Below are positions 39,062-45,518 of a stretch of DNA of 45,518 nucleotides, in pieces (position 1 is the stretch's first letter; each line of letters starts with the position of its first letter). Location of the stretch: NCBI GenBank assembly GCA_020723995.1, contig DYHT01000014.1:1-45518 (forward strand), written 5' to 3'. Both the position numbers and the translations under genes were made by a program. The DNA comes from Chloroflexus sp. (lineage in GTDB: Bacteria; Chloroflexota; Anaerolineae; Anaerolineales; Villigracilaceae). Below the pieces are notes generated by a model, which worked only from the letters and a program-made list of their open reading frames with translations, searched no databases and was not told the DNA's origin.

Positions 39062-40549
39062 ATGCTGGGGATGATTGCTCCGACGCGTTTCCTAACCCGC
39101 TCTCTGCGACTTTCATCGCACGGCCCGGCGATAGCTCGTATCCTCGCCGCCGGCTTGAATGCTGTGCATCCCGGCGAAGCGGTCGGGCGTTTTGTCCAAC
39201 GCGAAAAAGACGAGCTGCGTATAGCCAGTAACATATATCCATTAGACAAGGATCGGCGGACATTTATTATCGCTTTTGGGAAAGCCAGCCTGCCGATGGC
39301 AGAATCGTTGACGAGTATCCTTGGCGACCGGTTGACCGGTGGGGTGGTCATCACGAAGCACGCTACGGGCCGCACCTCGGGCCTGCCCCGAGCGCAGACG
39401 AGGGGCCGGCTGGCCGTTATGGAAGGCGGACACCCCGTTCCAGACGAACGCAGCCTGGCCGCCGGTCAACGTGTGCTTGAATTGCTTTCCGGCTTGCGCG
39501 CCGACGACCTGGTTTTCTGCCTGATTTCGGGCGGCGGCTCGGCGCTGATGACCGCGCCGGTCGAGGGCGTGACCCTGTCTGATCTGCAAGCGTTGACCTC
39601 CGCGCTGCTGGCCTGCGGTGCGAGCATTGCCGAGATCAATATCCTGCGCCGTCATCTTGATCTTCTGAAAGGCGGCGGCCTGGCGCGGCTGGCTTCTCCG
39701 GCACGCCTCGTTGGGCTTATTCTTTCGGACGTGGTTGGGAATCCGTTGGAGGTGATAGCTTCCGGCCCGACCGCGCCCGATCCGACGGCGTGCGCCGACG
39801 CGCTGGCAGTCCTTGATAAATATCAACTCAGCGGGTCACAATTCCGTAGTGACGACTTCCCTGGCCTGGCCGCCAGGGCAGGCAGTCGTGCGAGCCAGAA
39901 GGCGACTGACCCTTCAAGGGTGCTTCGCGAAGTCGCGACTACGTCTGTGTTGGAAGCCTTGAAATCCGGGCGTGAAACGCTCAAACCCGGTGATGCCGTA
40001 TTCGAGAATGTGGACAATATCCTGGTCGGCAGCAACCTGCTGGCGGCGCAGGCGGCATTGAAACAGGCCGAGGTCGAAGGTTTTCATCCTTACCTGCTGT
40101 GCACCGATTTGCAGGGTGAAGCCTGCGATGTTGCCGTCGAATTGTGCCGCACACTGCGCTGGGCGTGGCAAACCGGCGATCCGGCCCCACATCCGGCCTG
40201 CATCCTCGCGGGTGGCGAGACGACGGTCACGCTGTGCCCCAATCCGGGTCGCGGCGGACGGAATACAGAACTGGCGTTGGCTGCGGTGACCAAACTGGCA
40301 AGTTTTCCCGATGTGATGCTCGTCAGCCTGGCAACCGACGGCGAAGATGGGCCGACGGACGCCGCTGGCGCGGTCGTCACTGGTGAAACCTTTGCGCGCG
40401 CCTATGCCTTGGGCCTCGACCCTGTGGAACACCTCCGTCGCAATGACTCGTACACCTTTTTCGCTGCTCTGGACGACTTGCTCAAACCCGGCCCCACTGG
40501 CACGAATGTCAATGATTTGAGCTTCCTGTTCACTTTCCCGCGTGCGTAG
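39062..40549 (+). CDS. glycerate 2-kinase (MOFRL family)
   Basis: Protein of 495 aa from ATG 39062 (GAAGG upstream). VMEGGHPVPDERSL, CLISGGGSALMTAPVEGVTL, RRHLDLLKGGGLARL, LILSDVVGNPLEVIASGPTA, and the C-terminal MOFRL part AGGETTVTL, GRGGRNTELALAA, LATDGEDGPTDAAGAVV identify the family. It phosphorylates D-glycerate to 2-phosphoglycerate. The dehydrogenase at 42094-43086 could supply glycerate. Two regions look repeat-derived: RTSGLPRAQTRGRLAV and a 33-residue insert encoded by 39845-39943. Confidence 0.9.
   Translation: MLGMIAPTRFLTRSLRLSSHGPAIARILAAGLNAVHPGEAVGRFVQREKDELRIASNIYPLDKDRRTFIIAFGKASLPMAESLTSILGDRLTGGVVITKHATGRTSGLPRAQTRGRLAVMEGGHPVPDERSLAAGQRVLELLSGLRADDLVFCLISGGGSALMTAPVEGVTLSDLQALTSALLACGASIAEINILRRHLDLLKGGGLARLASPARLVGLILSDVVGNPLEVIASGPTAPDPTACADALAVLDKYQLSGSQFRSDDFPGLAARAGSRASQKATDPSRVLREVATTSVLEALKSGRETLKPGDAVFENVDNILVGSNLLAAQAALKQAEVEGFHPYLLCTDLQGEACDVAVELCRTLRWAWQTGDPAPHPACILAGGETTVTLCPNPGRGGRNTELALAAVTKLASFPDVMLVSLATDGEDGPTDAAGAVVTGETFARAYALGLDPVEHLRRNDSYTFFAALDDLLKPGPTGTNVNDLSFLFTFPRA
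39845..39943. mobile_element. 99-bp palindrome-ended element inserted in frame in glycerate kinase
   Basis: Ends CGTAGTGACGACTTC and GAAGTCGCGACTACG match as inverted repeats at 13 of 15 positions. Length 99 bp adds exactly 33 codons. The interior contains ggcctggccgccagggcagg, a shortened relative of sequence inside the ISL3-like MITE. No convincing target duplication. Confidence 0.65.
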
Positions 40550-40630
40550 CGTGACGCTTGAATCAGGCTTCCGAAGTCTTTTGATCTTGGGAAGCCTCCG
40601 GTACGCGTATAATTTCATCTGGAGGAAACC

Positions 40631-41691
40631 ATGCGCCGCTTTCTGATTGTCCCTCTCGCCTTGCTTGTTTCGACAATGCTCAGCGCAAGCCTGGCCGCCT
40701 GCCGGCAGGTTCCCGAAGGGGGCGCCGTGCTTGCGCAGGTGACCGTCACTCCCGAAGTGACGGCTGCCTTGCCTCCAACCGCTCAACCTCCCACCAAAAC
40801 CCCAACCCCCACTCCCACCGAAACCCCGACCCCGACGCCTGACCCATATGCTAATACTAAATCATTGATATCTCCACCTTCCCCCAAGAAATCCAGGACT
40901 CCATAAACAATGATGTCCTTCCCGATGTAGCTACTCAACGTGCCTGGAAACCAATCTATCAGGCTGGCATTGACAATTTTTTGAAAGCCAATGACATAGA
41001 CATCGCCAAGATGAGTTTTAATGAACGCGCCATAAAGGCCGGTACCTTGGCAAATGAACAAGGAACTATCCTCCAGTTTTCTCCAGAGACCATCAGAAAC
41101 TGGGTCTTGGGGCCGGTCCAGTATGCTCCTGGCTCAAAAAATGGTTTTGGAATAAATGCTAATTATCGATTTGATCCAGAAAATGATCTTTCATTTTTTT
41201 TAACACAGCAAAGAATAGAACTAAACCTCTTTGGTCAGGAATCAACAATAACTCATGTTCCATACGATCAGCTTCGCGCCGAAGGTGCATTTCTAACCAA
41301 GGTAGGTAACCAAAATATCTTAGTTGCCTACTATCACGCTGATAATGGCGAATTCTATACCTATCCTTTAACTGTGATCACCGGTCCAACTATAGTGACG
41401 AAAAGAATTATACAGAATTCTTACAATAACAAATATCGTATTTTTAATCCAGATGTTCCTCATCTTGGCCATTACGTCTATGACATCCCAGCTGCAGAAA
41501 TCGGGCCATTAGACTCGCGCGGCTGGGTGATTCATGATTTTGATATCTCTAATCTTTTACAAACTCTTAATGGTAGACGTTCAAGAGGAGACAGTATAAG
41601 TATTCATGCCCATACAGGCAAAAGTCCTTCAGGTTCAAACAATAATCCAATCATTGATGGACTACCTGAACTCTTCGGTTGGCTCTGGTAA
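40631..41691 (+). pseudogene. frameshifted Thr/Pro-linker lipoprotein
   Basis: Signal peptide and lipobox SLAAC (Cys 24), then a Thr-Pro linker to about residue 72. The first frame stops at 40906. A second frame carries on from about 40862 with IDISTFPQEIQDSINNDVLP and runs to 41691 without an ATG at its beginning (the ATG-like 40981 start is a TTG). One extra base in the actaaatc stretch near 40858-40863 would join them into about 353 aa. The C-terminal domain (HYVYDIPAAEIGPLDSRGWV, SISIHAHTGKSPSGS) is not recognised. From about 40840 the DNA is much richer in A+T than the neighbours, suggesting acquisition by transfer. A sequencing error cannot be excluded. Confidence 0.6.
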
Positions 41692-41800
41692 AGAACAACC
41701 TCATTTTTAAACGCACTCTCCGTTGACAAAGTTTGGATAATTATTCATTATTGATTTATTACGAGTTTTGCGAGTTTAGAGAGTTAGTTCATAAATATTC

Positions 41801-41996
41801 GGTTCATTGGGAATCGCCGTGACTAAGACCTTTTGGACACGGATTACACCCTGGCCTAGCCCGCCAGGGCAGGCGGACGGACACGGAAAAACACGGATTT
41901 TTAATGCTTTTTTCCGTGTGAATCCGTGAAATCCGTGGCATCCGTGTACCCCCGCAGTTCGGGGGTGTACAGAATCACGGCAACTCCCAAAGAGCC
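41801..41996. mobile_element. ISL3-like MITE, copy 2 (inverted)
   Basis: Reverse complement of 18840-19034 with one extra base (gattctg against gatctg), otherwise identical over about 195 bases. Begins GGTTCATTGGGAA and ends CTCCCAAAGAGCC. Flanks AAATATTC and GATTAATA do not match, so the target duplication is missing and the junction has probably been rearranged. The bases 41692-41800 before it are AT-rich with no gene signal, and 41997-42093 after it hold only a possible gene remnant. Confidence 0.8.
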
Positions 41997-42093
41997 GATT
42001 AATACAGGCACGACTACTGATCAAGGCCTGAAAATCGTCGGCAACCTTATCGCCCAAACCTCCCTAACCAACTCTGATCTTTCTGTTTTCCCT

Positions 42094-43086
42094 ATGAACC
42101 CAAATCCTTCCAATCCCCCGCTTGTCCTGATTACCCACACCTTGCCAGATGACTGGATTGCTTCTCTTCAAGGCAAAGTCCGCGCCGTCACCGGTCCGCT
42201 GGATGCCACTGGTCTTGCTCCTGAACTGGAAGTGCACCTGGCCGAGGCCGAAGGCCTGTTTTGCCTGTTGACCATCCCGGTGCGCGCCGAGTTGCTGCAA
42301 AGAATGCCGCGCCTGCGCGCCGTCAGCAACATGGCTGCCGGTGTGGACAACATTGACGTGGCGGCCTGTACGGAGCGCGGTATCCCGGTCGGGAACACGC
42401 CCGACGTGCTGACAGATGCCACGGCTGACCTGACGATGGCCATCTTGCTCTCGGCGGCGCGTCGATTGCCCGAATCCGCTCAGGATGCGCGCGCCGGTCA
42501 ATGGCGAACATGGTCGCCGACCGGTTGGCTGGGCGCGGATTTGCGCGGCGCCACGCTGGGCATCGTTGGAATGGGCAAGATCGGCCGCGCGGTGGCCGAG
42601 CGGGCGCATGGCTTTGGCCTGCGGATTGCCTATACCGACACATCCCCCCGTCCGGATGTCGAAGCGGCGCTTGGCGCAAAGTTCCTGTCATTCGCTGAAT
42701 TGATCCGGCAGTGCGATTTTGTCAGCCTGCACTGCCCATTAACTCCCGCGACGCGCGGCTTGATCAACGAGTCCGCTTTGCGCAAGATGAAGCCAACCGC
42801 GATCCTGGTCAACGCGGCGCGCGGCCCGATTGTGGATACCGCCGCGCTGGCGCGCGCCCTGGCCGAAGGCTGGATCGCGGCTGCCGCGCTGGATGTCACC
42901 GACCCGGAGCCGCTGCCGCCGGATCATCCTCTTTATTTGCTGCCGAATTGCCTGATCGTTCCCCACATCGGCTCGGCGACGCACGGCACGCGCCGCCGGA
43001 TGGCTGAAATGGCCTGCGAAAATCTGCTTGCCGGCCTGGAAGGGCGGAGGTTGCCGTATTGTGTCAATCCGGAGGTTTACAAATAA
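42094..43086 (+). CDS. D-2-hydroxyacid dehydrogenase, glyoxylate/hydroxypyruvate reductase type
   Basis: Protein of 330 aa from ATG 42094; the open frame reaches back into the MITE but that part is repeat sequence. Rossmann motif GIVGMGKIGRAVAERA; catalytic Arg in VNAARGPIVDTAAL, Glu in DVTDPEPLP, His in LIVPHIGSATHGTRRRM. The NMAAGVDNIDVAACTERGIP and GNTPDVLTDATADLTMAILL blocks are those of glyoxylate reductases (GyaR/GhrB). It probably reduces glyoxylate or hydroxypyruvate; the glycerate made by the latter reaction could go to the kinase at 39062. 3-phosphoglycerate dehydrogenase activity is possible but the C-terminal ACT domain is absent. Confidence 0.88.
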   Translation: MNPNPSNPPLVLITHTLPDDWIASLQGKVRAVTGPLDATGLAPELEVHLAEAEGLFCLLTIPVRAELLQRMPRLRAVSNMAAGVDNIDVAACTERGIPVGNTPDVLTDATADLTMAILLSAARRLPESAQDARAGQWRTWSPTGWLGADLRGATLGIVGMGKIGRAVAERAHGFGLRIAYTDTSPRPDVEAALGAKFLSFAELIRQCDFVSLHCPLTPATRGLINESALRKMKPTAILVNAARGPIVDTAALARALAEGWIAAAALDVTDPEPLPPDHPLYLLPNCLIVPHIGSATHGTRRRMAEMACENLLAGLEGRRLPYCVNPEVYK

Positions 43087-43142
43087 TAACTCTTTGGGAT
43101 TCGCGGGGTTGGGACACGGAACACACAAAGTCCGAAAAGTTG

Positions 43143-43196
43143 GTAGGGCCGGTTTCCATACCGGCAATGAGGCGGCGGGTAAGATACCCGCCCTAC
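43143..43196. repeat. GTAGGGC palindromic repeat at the end of the zinc-ribbon gene
   Basis: GTAGGGC / GCCCTAC ends with internal CCGG-tttccata-CCGG and GGCGGGTA-aga-TACCCGCC hairpins. The stop codon of the zinc-ribbon gene lies in its last bases. It is likely to act as a terminator between the two convergent genes. Confidence 0.6.
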
Positions 43197-43780
43197 GCTT
43201 GCTGTTGTCCGCAATTCGGGCAGAATTTTTCCCCTTGAGTGAGCACGTACCCACATTTCGCGCAGGCGCGGGGCTGGGCGCTGCCCAGCGGCGCGCCGCA
43301 GGCTGCGCAACTCGCCTCGCTGACCGGATTGGCCGAGCCGCAGTACTCGCAGGTCAAGCGGCTCAGGCGCTCGGAGAGTTGGTGGCTGGCTCCTTTCGCT
43401 TGAACTTTCTGCCCAATGACCCCCCAGACTTTCTCGTTCAATTGCAGGTTCTGGATGTCTTGGGCGATATCGTCCAAGCGGCCGAGCAAGTTCAAGGGAT
43501 TCATGAGCGCTGCGATGGCAGTCTGTCCCAGGCTGGCGGCCACACCCATCCATTGCTGCTGTCCGAGTTGCACCAGCACGCCATCTTCGATCTTCTGGAT
43601 GTCAACCGCCAAGGCGGTTTGACCTCCAGAACGGGATGACTGGCTGGTTGCAATTTGGACGGTAAGATGATCGCTTTCACCCAGGATCTGCGCTCGCAGA
43701 TTGCCCTGGTTGAATTCAGCCAGCAGTGCTTGAGCAACGTCAGCCGGAGTGATATTTCCGTGAAAGACGCGTTGTTCCAT
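43193..43780 (-). CDS. zinc-ribbon protein of unknown function
   Basis: Protein of 195 aa. Residues 1-135 are a mixed alpha/beta region without a known match (NITPADVAQALLAEFNQGNL, MGVAASLGQTAIAALMNPLN). The C-terminal 55 residues form two zinc ribbons: CEYCGSANPVSEASCAACGA and CAKCGYVLTQGEKFCPNCGQ. Double zinc ribbons of this kind often serve in protein binding at the membrane or ribosome. Convergent with the dehydrogenase gene. Confidence 0.8.
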   Translation of the reverse strand: MEQRVFHGNITPADVAQALLAEFNQGNLRAQILGESDHLTVQIATSQSSRSGGQTALAVDIQKIEDGVLVQLGQQQWMGVAASLGQTAIAALMNPLNLLGRLDDIAQDIQNLQLNEKVWGVIGQKVQAKGASHQLSERLSRLTCEYCGSANPVSEASCAACGAPLGSAQPRACAKCGYVLTQGEKFCPNCGQQQA

Positions 43781-43919
43781 AGGCTTTTTCGATTATAATC
43801 GTTTTGGTATCATCTCGATAATTCGGGGGTGGTGGGAGTTTGCGAAAGGAAGAAGCCCGTTTGCAAACACCAAACCCATTTATTGATGTACGAATTATAA
43901 CCGCAGAAAGTTACATGCT

Positions 43920-44531
43920 ATGCGTTCTTGGATAAAACTCCCTTTGATTTTAACTGTTCTTGCTGGATTAGTAGGCTTGTTTTTCCTCAGCCCGCTACAG
44001 GTGCCAGTCGCCGCTCAGCAGCCGACCGGCTCCATCCCGACGGTCACCGGCACCCCCTCCGGGCCGATGATCACGGTCAATTACCCTGAACAGATCAACG
44101 TCCGCGCCGGCCCGCATTCGGTCTATTATCCTGCTGTCGGGGTTTTATTGCCAGGAGAAACAGCCCCGGCCCTGGGCCGCACCGCGGGTGGGGATTGGAT
44201 CCAAATTAAATATCCGGGTGTTCCGGGAGGCATCGGCTGGGTGTACGCTCCATTGGTCGCCCTTTCTCCGGGCTTCTTGCCGATTATCGAACCTCCGCCA
44301 ACTGCCACGCCGCGCACGACGCCTACGATTGACCCGACTCTGGCGGCTGCCTTTTCAATTCCGACCACGCCGACGCGCCTGCCTACTTTCACTCCGCCGC
44401 CCCCGCTCGTCTTTCCAACGTTCTCACCGGTGAGAAGCGGCGGCGGGAGCGTACCGATGGGTCTGGTTATTTTCGGACTGGCATTCGTTGGAGTCTTTGG
44501 CGCCATTATCGCCTTCTTGCGAGGACGATGA
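43920..44531 (+). CDS. exported bacterial SH3-domain protein with C-terminal anchor
   Basis: Protein of 203 aa. N-terminal signal/anchor (LPLILTVLAGLVGLFFLS), an SH3b-type domain at about 53-115 (NVRAGPHSVYYPAVGVLLPG, GGDWIQIKYPG, GWVYAPLV), a Thr/Pro-rich linker, and a membrane helix at about 180-198 followed by RGR. SH3b domains bind peptidoglycan. ATG 43920 follows a second ATG five bases earlier in another frame. Confidence 0.82.
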   Translation: MRSWIKLPLILTVLAGLVGLFFLSPLQVPVAAQQPTGSIPTVTGTPSGPMITVNYPEQINVRAGPHSVYYPAVGVLLPGETAPALGRTAGGDWIQIKYPGVPGGIGWVYAPLVALSPGFLPIIEPPPTATPRTTPTIDPTLAAAFSIPTTPTRLPTFTPPPPLVFPTFSPVRSGGGSVPMGLVIFGLAFVGVFGAIIAFLRGR

Positions 44532-44539
44532 AGGGCGTA

Positions 44540-44571
44540 CAAAAAAAGAGGCCGGAGTTTATCCGGCCTCT
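44540..44571 (-). terminator. rho-independent terminator (10-bp stem, T7)
   Basis: Perfect stem AGAGGCCGGA (44547-44556) / TCCGGCCTCT (44562-44571) with a five-base loop. On the minus strand it is followed by seven T (44546-44540), so it ends the A-type carrier gene. It also lies after the SH3 gene and may work in both directions. Confidence 0.85.
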
Positions 44572-44587
44572 TGTCGCTTCGTTTTCA

Positions 44588-44950
44588 CTACATACCGCAA
44601 CTGCAACCGCTGCCTGCGGAATCACAATTGGCTTGGGCGTTCGGGTTTTCTACCACAAAGCCTTTCCCGCGTTCGTCATCTGCAAAGTCAATCGTTGCAC
44701 CGCGCATATATTCGATAGAGACATCGTCTATCAATAGTTTGATCCCTTCCGTCTCGAAGGTAAGATCTCTCTCGCCCGGTTTGTTATCCAGCGCCATCCC
44801 GTATTGCAGGCCTGAGCAAGTCCGACCGGCTACGTAGACTCGTAATGCATATTCGTTATCACCTAGTTTGCGTTCGGCGAATAAGTCGCGTATCGCTTGG
44901 ACAGCAGTTGGTGATAGGTTGACAGCGTTTGTTTCGATTTGGGTTAGCAT
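44588..44950 (-). CDS. A-type iron-sulfur carrier (HesB/IscA/ErpA)
   Basis: Protein of 120 aa. The three conserved cysteines are present: C45 in GRTCSGLQYGMALD, and C115 and C117 in GSGCSCGM at the C-terminus. LSPTAVQAIRDLFAERKL is the usual N-terminal helix. The family carries Fe-S clusters or iron to target enzymes. No other isc or suf gene nearby. It has its own strong terminator. Confidence 0.92.
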   Translation of the reverse strand: MLTQIETNAVNLSPTAVQAIRDLFAERKLGDNEYALRVYVAGRTCSGLQYGMALDNKPGERDLTFETEGIKLLIDDVSIEYMRGATIDFADDERGKGFVVENPNAQANCDSAGSGCSCGM

Positions 44951-45105
44951 ACATGCTCCTGTTTTTCCGCTAAATTCGACCCATAGTATCAGGATTAGAA
45001 GGATTTGTCAACAAAGTCGCATAAGGACTGGTATGGATGCTTGCACATTCCATCCCGCCCGCAAATAATCCCGCCAAATGACCATCCCAATCTTAGGAGT
45101 ATTCT

Positions 45106-45468
45106 ATGCGCCGACTGTTTACCGCCATAATCGTATGCTTGGGGATAGTAGCTGGGATGCTTTCCGCTTGTGGATCCGTTAGGAGCAGTGATCCTGCTTC
45201 TCGCACTGTGGAAAAATATCTGGAGGTGCTTGTGGCAAAGGATTCAAGTCGTCTTGCATCTCTTTCCTGCGCAGATTGGGAATCGACTGCGATCACGGAA
45301 CTGGATTCATTCCAGGCGGTAAAAACCCGCCTGGAGGAACTTGCATGCCAAACAACCGGCACAGAGGGGGGTATCACACTTGTCACGTGTAAAGGTAAGA
45401 TCCTGGCTACGTATGATAACGAAGATCAGGAAATTGACCTTTCCGTGCGCACCTATCATGTCGGGTAG
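45106..45468 (+). CDS. small lipoprotein
   Basis: Protein of 120 aa. Signal peptide and lipobox MLSAC (Cys 22). The mature part begins with TVEKYLEVLVAKDSSRLASL then SCADWESTAITELDSFQ, followed by two more cysteines and a beta-rich C-terminus (GGITLVTCKGKILATYDNED). This resembles NTF2/DUF4878-like lipoproteins in general shape, but I cannot assign the family. No gene signal in the last 50 bases of the window. Confidence 0.75.
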   Translation: MRRLFTAIIVCLGIVAGMLSACGSVRSSDPASRTVEKYLEVLVAKDSSRLASLSCADWESTAITELDSFQAVKTRLEELACQTTGTEGGITLVTCKGKILATYDNEDQEIDLSVRTYHVG

Positions 45469-45518
45469 GACTGCACATAACCGTGGAATGAGCCTGATCG
45501 GGCGTTTTTGAACACGGA

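Overview
The window looks like a chromosomal stretch of a Chloroflexota bacterium, most likely Anaerolineae. This is inferred from gene content, not from a marker-tree search: Thr/Pro-rich lipoproteins and surface proteins, DUF3662-FHA proteins, an FtsW/RodA-penicillin-binding-protein fusion, an ALDH16-type aldehyde dehydrogenase next to deoC, GC-rich housekeeping genes, and many short interspersed repeats. No rRNA, tRNA, CRISPR array or complete insertion sequence was recognised.

Left part (222-8746). A minus-strand cluster encodes a polytopic 258-aa protein, two paralogous small membrane proteins (205 and 201 aa), a 501-aa histidine-rich multi-pass protein that looks heme-binding, an FGE-like lipoprotein that is translationally coupled to it, and a UbiA/CtaB (heme O synthase-like) prenyltransferase. 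A small lipoprotein and a divergent Crp/Fnr regulator lie at its head. Four copies of a TGTN-N8-CACA site lie in front of genes of this locus, so it reads as a compact regulon around an uncharacterised membrane heme system. It is followed by ribosomal protein S1 (rpsA) with a clear promoter and terminator.

8813-20399. A renal-type dipeptidase and a small membrane protein are followed by what looks like a deoC-ALDH16 catabolic operon split by an island. The island holds a type II restriction-modification pair, an orphan antitoxin, a DUF6516 (TumE-like) pair, a CxxC protein and an antitoxin-PIN pair. Copies of the deoC 3' end are scattered inside it. serC follows behind a transposon-like element with a target duplication.

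20563-30237. A TolB-like propeller lipoprotein and an M23 peptidase, recA, a nitroreductase, a DUF433/DUF5615 toxin-antitoxin pair, a methyltransferase pseudogene, a YbaK deacylase, and a PriA helicase carrying many in-frame repeat insertions.

30259-45518. A MEMO protein, GNAT, Nudix, an ECF sigma/anti-sigma pair, a SEDS protein fused to a transpeptidase domain that has lost its catalytic motifs, HicAB, MTA phosphorylase, two FHA genes (one frameshifted at a homopolymer), glycerate 2-kinase, a broken lipoprotein, a glyoxylate/hydroxypyruvate reductase-type dehydrogenase, a zinc-ribbon protein, an SH3 protein, an A-type Fe-S carrier and a terminal lipoprotein.

The recurring theme is short mobile or palindromic DNA. 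There are two families of non-autonomous elements with 8-bp target duplications (termini resembling IS66 and ISL3). Small palindromic repeats are inserted in frame in conserved genes (priA, the heme-protein gene, ALDH16, glycerate kinase, the SEDS gene, Nudix). Several genes are reduced to a head and a tail. Positions, motifs and overlaps are read from the sequence; family names come from remembered motifs and were not searched.
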